DNA of 40,905 nt from Parafrankia discariae (GTDB lineage: Bacteria; Actinomycetota; Actinomycetes; Frankiales; Frankiaceae). Where the stretch lies: contig NZ_KB891237.1 of assembly GCF_000373365.1 (NCBI RefSeq), positions 1-40,905 on the forward strand, read 5' to 3'. The position numbers and the translations under genes are program-made. Position 1 is the stretch's first letter; the number at the start of each line of letters is the position of its first letter. The notes under the pieces are model-generated. The model was given only the letters and a program-made list of their open reading frames with translations. It did not search any database and was not told the origin of the DNA. Shown piece by piece: positions 13,109-21,589 of the stretch.

Positions 13109-15334
13109 ATGGGTGACGGCGCGGCCGAGGGACGCGACGGGGATCCCCGGTCGGTGGATCCGCTGACAGCGGATCCACCGACCGGGGATCCGTGGTCGGC
13201 GGAGCTCGCCGCCGAGCGCCGTCACCTGGACCGCGCCCGCGCGGCGCTGGCCCGGATGCGGCACGAGGCCGAGGCGACGGAGATCCCCGAAGGGGACCCC
13301 GTCGCGGACAAGGTGACGAACGCCTTCCTGCGGGCGGCGCGGCGGCGGCGGCTCGAGGCGCTGAGCGACCCCGCGAACGGGGCACCGCTGTTCTTCGGGC
13401 GGATCGACTACGCCGCGGACGCTGCCGCCGCGCCGGGGCGGCACGTCCATCTGGGACGGCGCCACGTGCGGGAGGCCGCCGGCGATGATCCGTTGATCGT
13501 CGACTGGCGTACCGACATCGCCCGTCCCTACTACCGCGCCCACCGGGGCGACGCGATGGGGCTCCAGGCGCGGCGCCGGTTCGGGTTCGACGGCGCCGAG
13601 CTCACCGCGTTCGAGGAGGAGCCACTCGCCGGGCCGCCGCCGGGCGCCGCTCGGGCCGGCGGGCCGACCGGCCGCGACCTGCTCACCCGTGAGATCGCCC
13701 GGCCCCGGTCGGGGCCCATGCGGGACATCGTCGCGACGATCCAGCCGGAGCAGGACGAGATCGTCCGGGCCGATCTCGAGGTGAGCGTCTGCGTCCAAGG
13801 CGCGCCGGGCACGGGCAAGACCGCGGTCGGCCTGCACCGGGCCGCCTACCTGCTGTTCGCCCACCGGGAGCGGCTCAGCCGTTCCGGGGTGCTCGTCGTG
13901 GGGCCGAACCGGGCCTTCCTCCGCTACATCGGCGCGGTCCTGCCCGCGCTCGGCGAGTTCACCGTCACCCACCGCAGTCTCAACGCCCTCGTGGACCTCG
14001 CGCCGGTGCGCGGAACCGACCCGGAGCCGGTCGCCGAGCTCAAGGGCGACGCCCGGCTGGCCGTGGTGATCCGGCGGGCGCTCGGCGCCACCTGGCCCGA
14101 CGGGTCCCCATCCGCGGTCTCGATCACGAGCCCGCTCGGCCGCTGGACGGTGAGCGGGGCCGAGATCGCCGACCTGGCCGCCGGCATCCGGTCGGCCGGC
14201 CATCGCCACCGCGTGGCCCGGGACCTGCTCGGCCGACGGATCGCCGCCGCGGTGGTCCGCCGGGCCGAGGAGCGGGGGCACCTGCCGGCGGACTCCGCGG
14301 TGGAGCGCCTCGCCCGCACCCGGTCCGTCCGGGCAGCGGTCGACACCGTGTGGCCGCGCACCGACGCGGTCGGGCTGATCCACCGGCTGTTCACCGACCC
14401 CGAGCTGCTCGCCCGCGCCGCCGACGGCGTGCTCTCCGGGCCGGAACAGCGCCTGCTGCTGGCCGACCGGCCCACGTCGCGACGAACCGCCCGCTGGTCG
14501 CGGGCCGACCTGTTCTGTCTGGACGAGGCGCTGGACCTGATCGACGGTGTGCCGGCGTTCGGGCACGTCATCGTCGACGAGGCCCAGGACCTCTCGGCCA
14601 TGCAGTGCCGGGCCGTCGGGCGCCGGTGCGCGACCGGGTCGCTCACCGTCCTGGGGGATCTGGCCCAGGGCACCACCGCCTGGGCCGCGCGCTCCTGGGA
14701 GCAGGCGCTCGGCCACTTCGGCAAGCCCGCCGCGCGGCTGGAGGTGCTGACCCGGGGCCATCGGGTACCGGCCGAGATCCTCTCGTTCGCCGACCGCCTG
14801 CTTCCGAGCATCGCGCCGGACCTGCCGCCCGCGTCGTCGACCCGCGCCGTCCCGGGTGCGCTGCGGGTGATCGCCGCCCCGCCGGACGACCTGGTCGGCG
14901 AGGCGGCCCGCCAGGTCCGCGCCGAGGCGGGCCGCGGCGGCTCGGTGGCGGTGATCGCCCCGGACGAGACCGTCGGCACGCTGACGGCGGCGCTGCGCGC
15001 GGCGGGCCAGCCCGCCACCGCCCTCGCCGACGACGCTGAGCTGACCGACGACGCCGCGCCCGCCGACACGCCTGCGCCGGACGGGCAGACGTCCCGGCCG
15101 GTGACGGTCGTGCCCGCCTCTCTCGCGAAGGGGCTCGAGTTCGACCACGTGGTCCTCGTCGACCCGGCGTCGGTCGCCCGCTCCGGGCCGGGCCCGGTCC
15201 AGGGACTGCGCCGGCTCTACGTGGTGCTGACCCGGGCGGTGACCTCCCTGGCGGTGATCCACGCGGGCGACCTCCCGACCGCCCTCGCGGACCCGGCGCC
15301 GGTCAGGGGCCCGGGGGCACCGGAGTCCCGGTGA
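13109..15334 (+). CDS. helD: HelD-like superfamily 1 helicase (RNA polymerase recycling factor)
   Basis: A 741-residue UvrD/Rep-like ATPase of the HelD type, which removes RNA polymerase from stalled complexes; Streptomyces HelR, a relative, gives rifamycin tolerance. After a low-complexity N-terminus, residues 30-60 form the charged helix pair (ELAAERRHLDRARAALARM) of the HelD coiled-coil arm. The family segment FFGRIDY follows, then DPLIVDWRTDIARPYYRA. Walker A is GAPGTGKT (231-238), Walker B is VIVDEAQDLSAMQ (D490), then GDLAQGTTAW, and motif V/VI lie in SLAKGLEFDHVVL and RLYVVLTRAV. GAGGGG precedes the ATG. Codons 12-27 contain a perfect 51-bp palindrome. The 3' end overlaps the convergent kinase by 32 bp. 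Confidence 0.88.
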   Translation: MGDGAAEGRDGDPRSVDPLTADPPTGDPWSAELAAERRHLDRARAALARMRHEAEATEIPEGDPVADKVTNAFLRAARRRRLEALSDPANGAPLFFGRIDYAADAAAAPGRHVHLGRRHVREAAGDDPLIVDWRTDIARPYYRAHRGDAMGLQARRRFGFDGAELTAFEEEPLAGPPPGAARAGGPTGRDLLTREIARPRSGPMRDIVATIQPEQDEIVRADLEVSVCVQGAPGTGKTAVGLHRAAYLLFAHRERLSRSGVLVVGPNRAFLRYIGAVLPALGEFTVTHRSLNALVDLAPVRGTDPEPVAELKGDARLAVVIRRALGATWPDGSPSAVSITSPLGRWTVSGAEIADLAAGIRSAGHRHRVARDLLGRRIAAAVVRRAEERGHLPADSAVERLARTRSVRAAVDTVWPRTDAVGLIHRLFTDPELLARAADGVLSGPEQRLLLADRPTSRRTARWSRADLFCLDEALDLIDGVPAFGHVIVDEAQDLSAMQCRAVGRRCATGSLTVLGDLAQGTTAWAARSWEQALGHFGKPAARLEVLTRGHRVPAEILSFADRLLPSIAPDLPPASSTRAVPGALRVIAAPPDDLVGEAARQVRAEAGRGGSVAVIAPDETVGTLTAALRAAGQPATALADDAELTDDAAPADTPAPDGQTSRPVTVVPASLAKGLEFDHVVLVDPASVARSGPGPVQGLRRLYVVLTRAVTSLAVIHAGDLPTALADPAPVRGPGAPESR
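13141..13191. repeat. Perfect 51-bp palindrome inside helD codons 12-27
   Basis: 25-bp arms (13141-13165 and 13167-13191) around a single A at 13166, without a mismatch. Each arm carries two GGATCC sites. It lies 32 bases after the HelD ATG and keeps the frame open on both strands, encoding a Pro/Asp-rich PRSVDPLTADPPTGDP-like peptide. It could form a very stable mRNA hairpin just behind the start codon or a DNA cruciform. Confidence 0.9.
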
Positions 15335-17249
15335 CCGGCGAGTCGCCGTCCGGCCGAGGCCGGCTCACGGTGATCGTGACGGTCGCCCCCCGGGTGACGA
15401 GGCCCGCCCGGGGCGTCTGGGCGATCACGACTCCCGGCGGCTGCGCGCCCGTGCCCCGTTCCTCGACGACGTCGAAGCCGCGGTCCCGCAGCGTCACGGT
15501 GGCCGCGGCGGCGCTCTGACCGACCACGTCGGGAACCGCCACCTGCCGGCTCACGATGGTGACCGTCACCGTCGTGTCGTAGGCGACCTGGGTTCCGCCC
15601 GGCGGGTCGGTCCGTTCCACCAGTCCCGGCCCGATCCTGGACGGCCCGTCGTTCTCCTGGAGGATCATCCGCAGGCCGGCGGAGTAGATCCCGGCGCGGG
15701 CGTCCACCTCCGAGCGCCCGACGAGGTCGGGGACGGTGGTGTGCGGCGCCCCGTCGGACACGGTGAGCTCGATCGCCGTGTTCCGGGGCACCTCGCTGCC
15801 CGCCGCGGGAAGTATCCCGATGACGGAGCCCACGGGCCGGTCGTCGAGCCGCGTGGTGCGGGTGATGTCCGTCAGCCCGGCGGCGCGGAGCGCCTCCTCC
15901 GCCTCGGCGATCGGCCGGCCGACGACGTCCGGGACCTCGACGGGCCCACCGGGCTCGCCGGGCTGGGTGACCTCCTCGGCGCCCTTGCCCGCCCCGGGTC
16001 CGGTGGTCGTCGCCGTGTCCGGGTCTGCGGGCCCGCCGCCCGGCGTCTCGCCGTCCGGTGGCGGCGTCTGGTCGCTCGGCGCCGCGGTTGTGCTGATACG
16101 GGCGTCGGGGTCGTCGCGGCCGGCCAGCGGCTGGAGGAGCAGCCACCCACCGGCCAGGACGACGACCCCGACCAGCGCGGCGACGAGCAGGCGTCCAAAG
16201 CGGCGGCGACCCGGCCGCGGCCGCCCGGCCGCGATGGGAGAGCCGCCGGCCACACCGGCCGGGTGGGCGGCCACACCGCCCGGGCTGGAGCGCGGGACCG
16301 GGTCGTGCGTGGGCGACCCACCCGGGGGTGGCGCCCCATGGTCCGTCGCGGGGAGGGCGAGGGCCGCTGACGCCGGTGCCGGGACCTCGACGCCGAGGGT
16401 GACCAACTGTCGTAGCAGGTCCTGAGCGGTGGGGCGGTCCGCGGGCCGCCGGCTCATCGCCCGCCGGACGACGGCGCCCAGCGCCGGGTCCAGCCCGTCG
16501 AGATCCGGGTCGCCGTGGACGATCCGGAAGATCTGCGCGTCGGGCGGTCCGAGTCCGAACGGCAGCCGCCCGGTTCCGGCGAAGGCGACCAGGCCGGCCC
16601 AGGCCCACACGTCGGCCGCGCCGGACACCGGCTGCGCCTGTGCCTGTTCGGGGGCCATGAACGCCGGCGTTCCGACGATCGAGTCCCGCGTGACGTGCGT
16701 GAGGTCCGCGGCGTGAGCTATGCCGAAGTCGATGACGCGCGGGCCCAGGGACGACAGCAGGACGTTCGCCGGCTTGAGATCGCGGTGGACCAGGCCGGCG
16801 CCGTGGATGGCGGTCAGCGCCGCGGCCACGCTGACGGCCACCCGTTCCAGGTCGGCGGCACCGAGCGGGCCACCGGCGGCGACCGCGGCGGCCAGCGTGG
16901 GGCCGTCCACGAACTCGGTGACGATGAAGGGCGGCCCGTCGGGCGGGTCGACGGCGTCCAGCAGCTCGGCGGTGCAGAACCGGGCCACCCGGCGGGCGAG
17001 CTCGGCCTCCCGGCGGAAGCGCGCGTGGAACGTGGGCACGCCGGCGACCTCCGCCCGGATCATCTTGATCGCGACAGGCCGGCCGTCGGGGGCGGTGCCC
17101 AGGAAGACGGTGCCCATCCCACCCTCGCCGAGCCGCCCGAGAACGCGGTAGCGCCCCAGCTCGGAGGGATCATCGGGCTGGAGAGGGGCGGCGGCGGGCC
17201 GGCTGCCGGGCGCGGTGGCTGGATCCTCGGCGCTGCGGCACGCGTCCAT
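15303..17249 (-). CDS. Transmembrane Ser/Thr protein kinase with three PASTA domains
   Basis: A 648-residue PknB-like receptor kinase. The kinase domain has the glycine loop LGEGGMGTVFLG, catalytic Lys62 in VAIKMI, HRDLKPAN (D157) and DFG (D174), and a GTPAFMAPEQ activation segment. A Pro-rich juxtamembrane linker leads to one membrane helix (LLVAALVGVVVLAGGWLLL, about 353-372). Outside the cell lie a Pro/Thr linker and three PASTA repeats (VPDVVGRPIAEAEEAL, VPDLVGRSEVDARAGI, VPDVVGQSAAAATVTL). PASTA domains bind peptidoglycan or muropeptides. The start at 17249 is preferred because GGAGGG precedes it; the frame is open to 17303. It is not in the usual cell-division cluster, so it is probably an accessory kinase. 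Confidence 0.9.
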   Translation of the reverse strand: MDACRSAEDPATAPGSRPAAAPLQPDDPSELGRYRVLGRLGEGGMGTVFLGTAPDGRPVAIKMIRAEVAGVPTFHARFRREAELARRVARFCTAELLDAVDPPDGPPFIVTEFVDGPTLAAAVAAGGPLGAADLERVAVSVAAALTAIHGAGLVHRDLKPANVLLSSLGPRVIDFGIAHAADLTHVTRDSIVGTPAFMAPEQAQAQPVSGAADVWAWAGLVAFAGTGRLPFGLGPPDAQIFRIVHGDPDLDGLDPALGAVVRRAMSRRPADRPTAQDLLRQLVTLGVEVPAPASAALALPATDHGAPPPGGSPTHDPVPRSSPGGVAAHPAGVAGGSPIAAGRPRPGRRRFGRLLVAALVGVVVLAGGWLLLQPLAGRDDPDARISTTAAPSDQTPPPDGETPGGGPADPDTATTTGPGAGKGAEEVTQPGEPGGPVEVPDVVGRPIAEAEEALRAAGLTDITRTTRLDDRPVGSVIGILPAAGSEVPRNTAIELTVSDGAPHTTVPDLVGRSEVDARAGIYSAGLRMILQENDGPSRIGPGLVERTDPPGGTQVAYDTTVTVTIVSRQVAVPDVVGQSAAAATVTLRDRGFDVVEERGTGAQPPGVVIAQTPRAGLVTRGATVTITVSRPRPDGDSPVTGTPVPPGP

Positions 17250-17546
17250 GAGCCCTCCGGCGGTTGGCCGGCGCGCCGGGCCGCGCGCCGTTCCGTCAGT
17301 CATGATGCGCAGCGATCAGTTCTGGTTGCGTGCTGAGGCCCGCGCTGTCGGCAACAGGACAAGCCCGGCCGCGACCCGGGCCGTCGCGCCCGGGGCGACG
17401 TCACGCGGTCCGATGGTGGTGGCGATGGGCCGATCGGGCGAGACGTCCGAAGCCAGGTGCGGACGTCCGCGGGCACCTGCTCGGGAATGTTTCGAAAACC
17501 GCTCCAGGGCCGGGTCCGGCACCTCCTGCCCGCCTACCGTCGGAGT
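17250..17546. other. Divergent intergenic region
   Basis: Between the PASTA kinase (minus) and a hypothetical gene (plus). It includes the optional 18-codon N-terminal extension of the kinase (to 17303). No repeat, operator or further gene is apparent. Confidence 0.4.
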
Positions 17547-18104
17547 ATGAGCGAGCGGGTGGAGGCGCTGCGCGCGCTGGAGCGGCTCGGCGTTCTGGAC
17601 GGCATCTGCTGGGCCTGGGCGAGCGCGCGCCGGCAGACCGTGCACACTTTCGACCCGCGGGCGGGACACGACCAGAGCTGGGCCGGGCGCACCGCGCTCC
17701 GGTTGTTCCGTGACCGCCTCGACCGGGTCTTCCACTGCCTCGACCTGCCCGGGGACCCGCTGGCGGCGGGCCTGGCCCCGCGGGACGTCCAGTCGATGCC
17801 CCGGGTGCCCCCGGGCGTGGTCGTCCGCGACGACCTGAACGGCTCGCCGGCGTGGCGGGCGGGAGACCGGCGGATCCTGGTGCGGCCGTCGGGCGGCGGC
17901 GATCTCGACCGCATCCCCTGGCCGCGCGAGAGCGGGAGCGACCACCGGGCGGGTGCGCGGCCACCGGGCGGGGCGGAGGTGACGCTCGTCGTGGCCTACT
18001 CCATCGACGCCGTGACCGGGGCCTCCGCCCTCTACCTGGGGCAGCCGCGCGGCGACGGCACCTCGCCCGCCTGGCACTGGCGGGAGGCACTTACGCGCGG
18101 CTGA
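17547..18104 (+). CDS. Hypothetical cytosolic protein
   Basis: A 185-residue protein I do not recognise. It begins MSERVEALRALERLGVLDG and contains WAWASARRQTVHTFDPRAGHDQSW, then several Arg/Asp-rich strands and LVVAYSIDAVTGASALYLGQ near the end. It has no signal peptide or membrane helix. The ATG at 17547 has CGGAG just upstream; the frame is open further back without a conserved look. It may be one of the actinobacterial conserved hypotheticals. Its stop is followed at once by a GC hairpin shared with the convergent DosR-like gene. Confidence 0.55.
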   Translation: MSERVEALRALERLGVLDGICWAWASARRQTVHTFDPRAGHDQSWAGRTALRLFRDRLDRVFHCLDLPGDPLAAGLAPRDVQSMPRVPPGVVVRDDLNGSPAWRAGDRRILVRPSGGGDLDRIPWPRESGSDHRAGARPPGGAEVTLVVAYSIDAVTGASALYLGQPRGDGTSPAWHWREALTRG

Positions 18105-18121
18105 CGGCGGGCCGCCCGCCG
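18105..18121. terminator. Short GC hairpin between convergent genes
   Basis: CGGCGGGC and GCCCGCCG with one base between them, directly after the stop at 18104; the surrounding CCGGCCGGCC run adds further pairing. Probable bidirectional terminator for the hypothetical gene and the DosR-like gene ending at 18154. Confidence 0.45.
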
Positions 18122-18153
18122 GCCCCGGGGGTCGCCGGCCGGCCGGCCGGCGG

Positions 18154-18789
18154 TCAGTTCTTGAGCCGGGCCGCGAACACGGCTGCCTGGGTGCGGCTGG
18201 TGAGGCCGAGCTTGCCGAGGATCGCCGACACGTAGTTCTTCACCGTCTTCTCCGACAGGTGGACGCAGCCCGCGATCTGGCGGTTCGTCATGCCCTCGGC
18301 GATCAGCCGGAGGATCTGGCGTTCCCGGCTGCCCAGCGCGGCGAGCTGCTCGTCCTCGGCAGGCTCGTCGCGCAGCCGGGCCAGCACCTTCTGGGTGACG
18401 GCGGGATCGAGCAGCGAGCGCCCCGCGGCGATCGTGCGGATCGCCCCGACCAGGTCGTTGCCCCGGATCTGCTTCAGCAGATACCCCGAGGCCCCCGCCA
18501 TGATCGCGGCGAAGAGCGCGTCGTCGTCGTCGTAGGAGGTCAGGATGAGGCAGCCGACGGCGGGCTGCGCCGAACGGATCTCCCGACACACCTCGATCCC
18601 GCTGCCGTCCGGCAGCCGGGCGTCGAGCACCGCGACGTCCGGACGGGCGGCCGGGATGCGCCGCAGCGCGGAGGCCGCGGTCGACGCCTCGCCGACGACC
18701 TCGATGTCCCCGGAGTCCTCCAGCATCTCCCGGATGCCCCGGCGGACGATCTCGTGATCGTCCAGCAGGAAGACACGAACACCACTCAT
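18154..18789 (-). CDS. NarL/LuxR-type response regulator, DosR/DevR-like
   Basis: A 211-residue two-domain regulator. The receiver has the acidic pair in VFLLDDHEIVRRG, the phospho-acceptor D56 in AVLDARLPDGSGIEVCR, LILTSYDDDDALFAAI and the Lys in GYLLKQIRG. The LuxR helix-turn-helix reads LIAEGMTNRQIAGCVHLSEKTVKNYVSAILGKLG and ends TQAAVFAARLKN. Over its whole length it follows the hypoxia/NO regulator DosR of M. tuberculosis (PAARPDVAVLD, GRSLLDPAV, KTVKNYVS, RTQAAVFA). No DosS/DosT-like sensor is nearby. An Hrp1-like gene, a classic DosR target in mycobacteria, lies 9 kb to the left. The second ATG (18789) is chosen as start, matching DosR length at the N-terminus. Confidence 0.85.
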   Translation of the reverse strand: MSGVRVFLLDDHEIVRRGIREMLEDSGDIEVVGEASTAASALRRIPAARPDVAVLDARLPDGSGIEVCREIRSAQPAVGCLILTSYDDDDALFAAIMAGASGYLLKQIRGNDLVGAIRTIAAGRSLLDPAVTQKVLARLRDEPAEDEQLAALGSRERQILRLIAEGMTNRQIAGCVHLSEKTVKNYVSAILGKLGLTSRTQAAVFAARLKN

Positions 18790-18925
18790 GATCGTCAAGG
18801 TACCCGCGGGGGGACGCGCTGCGGCCCCTCGGGCGGGAGGTCGGCCGCTACGGACTCCGGGAACAGGACTTTTGTCCCGGATGCCCGGCGCGGAAGGCCT
18901 GATGACGGCGCCCCGTCGGCCATCC

Positions 18926-20305
18926 TCAGCGGGCGGTGGCCGAGCGGAGCCGCTCGATCAGGTCGGGGAGATCGCCCAGGGCGCGCAGGGTGTCGTTGAG
19001 GTGCGTGCACGTGGTCGTCCCGGTGAAGGTGCGGGAGACGGTGCGGCGCAGGTCCGCGGCGCCGAGCCCCACGACACGCTCGGCGCTGGCCAGCGCCTGC
19101 GGGCACTCGGGGCCTGGCAGGACCCCGGCCCGACCCACCGAGCGCACGACGCGGGCCGCCTGGTCGACCGCGGCGTCGATCCCGTACTCGTGCACGACGA
19201 CCTCGGCGCCGGCCGGCTCCTGGTAGGTGTCGCGCATCAGCGCGTCGACCTGGAAGGCCGCGGCCCCGTCCGCGGGTCCGGCCTGGGCGGCCCCGTCCCG
19301 GGTGGATCCGGTGGCGGTGGGTACGTCGCCGATCGGGACGAGATCGATTCGGCGCAGGCGGCGCATGGCGTGGGGGCCCAGCGGGGGCAGCGGATGCCAC
19401 CCGAGCGGGTCCTCGTCGAGCGCGAGGTCGCCGGCCCGGACGCTGGTCGTGCGCACCCTGGCCCGCGAGTCGGCGCTGCGCTCGGCGGACAGCCTCGCGA
19501 GCAGGCCGTCGCGCTGCCAGCCGGCGCAGACCTCCAGCATCGGGTTGCCGCCGGCCTCCGCGCCGGCGTGCGTCGACGGCTTCTCGCGGAAGATGCCGTT
19601 GCGCCCGAGCGCGGAGCCCGACACCAGGGTCGCCACGGGCACGTCGTCGAGGAGCTGTTCGAGCAGCGAGCGCCGGGTGGAGGACACCCCGGCGGCACCG
19701 GCACCGGCACCGGCACCGTCGCCGGCGGCAGTGCCGTCGGCCGGGTTGGCGCCGGCCGCGTCGGCGGCGGCGAGGATCTGCCGGGCGGCGCCGCGGAAGC
19801 CGGCCCGCGCCGAGGCGCCGACCAGGCTCGCGAAGCCGGGTACGGCCGGTTCGGACTCGATCTCGAGGACGGGGCCGGGCGCGGCCATGTAGTCGAGGAC
19901 GACGCGCAGCCGTGCCTCGCCGAGGACCCGCGTCTCGCCCGTGGCGGTGGTCAGCAGGTCACGGCCGACCCCGGTGAGGTGCAGCGGGCCGGTGAGGCCG
20001 TCCGGGCGCTCCATCATGATCGAGGTCGTCCGCCGGACGGAGCCGGGGCGGCGCGGCGGGGTGCCCTGCGCCGAGCCGGTGGTCCCGGGCCACTGGCCGT
20101 CGACCGGGTCGATGCCGGGGAGCGGCTCACCGGCGCGCGGGCCGCCGACGCCGGGGCCACCGGTGCCGGGGCGACGCGCGGCCTCCTCGCCGGACCGGGG
20201 CCGGCCGGTGTGCGGGCCGCGGGGACCGGTCCGGCCGGGGGGCTGGCGGGGCACCTGGGTCGGGGATGCCTGGACGGCGACGGGGGCCGTCTGACCGTGC
20301 GCCAT
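18926..20305 (-). CDS. DUF2889-family protein
   Basis: A 459-residue protein of unknown function. The family pattern is VRRTTSIMMERPDG followed by GPLHLTGVGRDLLTTATG near residue 90, a conserved V-L-D-Y strand, and the C-terminal CTHLNDTLRALGDLPDLIERL. The Cys/His in CTHLND may bind metal, but this is not established. The first 85 residues are Pro/Gly/Arg-rich low complexity, and an Ala/Gly insert (GDGAGAGAGAAG) sits mid-protein, encoded by CGGCACCGGCACCGG-like repeats near 19700. CGGAG eight bases upstream supports the ATG at 20305. A 58-codon frame with a perfect ribosome-binding site ends 13 bases before it. Confidence 0.7.
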   Translation of the reverse strand: MAHGQTAPVAVQASPTQVPRQPPGRTGPRGPHTGRPRSGEEAARRPGTGGPGVGGPRAGEPLPGIDPVDGQWPGTTGSAQGTPPRRPGSVRRTTSIMMERPDGLTGPLHLTGVGRDLLTTATGETRVLGEARLRVVLDYMAAPGPVLEIESEPAVPGFASLVGASARAGFRGAARQILAAADAAGANPADGTAAGDGAGAGAGAAGVSSTRRSLLEQLLDDVPVATLVSGSALGRNGIFREKPSTHAGAEAGGNPMLEVCAGWQRDGLLARLSAERSADSRARVRTTSVRAGDLALDEDPLGWHPLPPLGPHAMRRLRRIDLVPIGDVPTATGSTRDGAAQAGPADGAAAFQVDALMRDTYQEPAGAEVVVHEYGIDAAVDQAARVVRSVGRAGVLPGPECPQALASAERVVGLGAADLRRTVSRTFTGTTTCTHLNDTLRALGDLPDLIERLRSATAR

Positions 20306-20318
20306 GCGCGTACTCCGA

Positions 20319-20495
20319 TCACTGCTGTCGTGTGCGCACCCGCTCCTCGGTGCGCGCGCCCGCGGCTCCCGCTGGCCGTGGCCAGCTGACCGTGGCCGTC
20401 GGCCTCGGCCCGGTGATCGCGACGCGGCCAGCGGCCTCGGCGCGGTGACCCGGGTTCCCGCGGGTTACTCGGCTTCCCACGATAAGGCGGGCCAC
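20319..20495 (-). CDS. Possible 58-codon small ORF upstream of the DUF2889 gene
   Basis: The GTG at 20495 is preceded, seven bases upstream, by GGAGGTGA (20503-20510 on the plus strand as TCACCTCC), an eight-base perfect match to the 16S anti-Shine-Dalgarno. The peptide is basic and Thr/Arg/Pro-rich (VARLIVGSRVTRGNPGHRAE at the start) with no known motif. Codon third positions are mostly G/C, consistent with coding. The stop lies 13 bases before the DUF2889 ATG, so the two could be co-translated. A chance site is the alternative. Confidence 0.35.
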   Translation of the reverse strand: MARLIVGSRVTRGNPGHRAEAAGRVAITGPRPTATVSWPRPAGAAGARTEERVRTRQQ

Positions 20496-20768
20496 CGGCA
20501 AATCACCTCCCTCGTGGGTGATGGCCTTTTCACATAGCCCGTCCGAATGTGTGACCTGCGCCGCTCGGATGTCGGCCGGTCGCACCGTGGCCGGAGTGTC
20601 GCCCGGGGATTCCCGGGTCAGCTGTGTTCGAGATAACAGCGACTCAGTGTTCGTCGATAGCGATTTCAATTCTTATTGATCGCGGTTGAATTCGGAGAAA
20701 CCGGGCGGCGGGCGGGTGCCCGCCGCCGCCGCCCGGCGACCGCGGAACGGTGCCCACGGACGCGTGAG
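20496..20768. other. Promoter region and GC hairpin block
   Basis: AT-richer stretch 20520-20690 upstream of the minus-strand small ORF and DUF2889 gene, followed at 20701-20733 by a GGCGGGC/GCCCGCC hairpin with a small bulge. The latter may reinforce termination of the lipoprotein gene. No further gene is supported. Confidence 0.4.
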
Positions 20769-20802
20769 GCCCGCCGGGCACGCGGGTGCGTGCCCGGCGG
20801 GC
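20769..20802 (-). terminator. Perfect 15-bp hairpin terminator of the lipoprotein gene
   Basis: Arms GCCCGCCGGGCACGC and GCGTGCCCGGCGGGC with a 4-base loop, 28 bases beyond the lipoprotein stop on the minus strand. Confidence 0.8.
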
Positions 20803-20830
20803 GGTGCCGGAGAACCGGGGGGAACCCGGG

Positions 20831-21589
20831 TCAGGAGGCGGCTTGCGGGATCTGGAAGACGTCGGTGGGGGCGGTGGCCGTGACCGGCTGCCCGAACTCG
20901 GTGAACGTGGCGTCGGTCGTGCCGCTGTCCAGACCGGTGCCGGTCTGGCGCAGGGGCAGGGGCGGGCCGACGTTCGCGACGTACAGGGTGTGGGATTTCG
21001 TCGTCACCTTCACCGCGGGCTGGTTCTGCTCGGTGACCCGCTCGACGGTCGGCTTCTCGCCGGCCTTGATGTCGTCGGCGATGTCGTCGATCTCGTCCGC
21101 CACGCCGTCGAGGGTCAGGTCGTCCTCGCTGGGGATCGGGCCGGTCCTGACCCACTGCTCGGGCCGGGCGCCCGGGTACGCCGCCACGAGACCCTCGCCG
21201 CGCAGGTAAGCCACGCCGGCGAAACGGAGCACCTCGATCCGCATGCCGTTGGTGTTCATCGACCCGGTGACGGTGCCGTGGGAGTCCAGCCGCAGGTCGA
21301 CCGACGCCGGCTTGCCGTCGTCGACCCCGTCGCCGGCGAAGTGCACGCTGTCGACCGCGCGCAGCGCCGTGGCCGCCGCCGAGACGATCTCCGTGGCCGG
21401 TTTGCTCTCGATCCCGTTGAGCGGACCGCCCGCGCCCGCGCCCGCGCCCGCGCCGGACGACGCGGCCTCGCCGGCGTCGGCGCCGTCCGAGCCGCCCCCG
21501 CAGGCGCCCAGCGTCAGGGCGAGTCCCATCGCCGTTCCGACCGCCGCCAGTCGGGGCAGTCGGGTCCATCGGGTCTGAGCGTGTCTCAT
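20831..21589 (-). CDS. Lipoprotein, LppX/LprG-like
   Basis: A 252-residue secreted lipoprotein. The signal peptide is MRHAQTRWTRLPRLAAVGTA then MGLALTLGAC, with lipobox LTLGAC; the mature protein starts at the Cys and continues with a Gly/Ala/Ser linker. The body matches the actinobacterial LppX_LprAFG pattern: ALRAVDSVHFAGDG near the start, then repeated beta strands such as ASVDLRLDSHGTVTGSMN and VKVTTKSHTLYV. In mycobacteria such proteins carry glycolipids through the cell envelope; the ligand here is unknown. The start at 21589 is set by GAAAGGGA just upstream. It is a single gene with a strong hairpin terminator, divergent from the crotonase gene. Confidence 0.75.
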   Translation of the reverse strand: MRHAQTRWTRLPRLAAVGTAMGLALTLGACGGGSDGADAGEAASSGAGAGAGAGGPLNGIESKPATEIVSAAATALRAVDSVHFAGDGVDDGKPASVDLRLDSHGTVTGSMNTNGMRIEVLRFAGVAYLRGEGLVAAYPGARPEQWVRTGPIPSEDDLTLDGVADEIDDIADDIKAGEKPTVERVTEQNQPAVKVTTKSHTLYVANVGPPLPLRQTGTGLDSGTTDATFTEFGQPVTATAPTDVFQIPQAAS

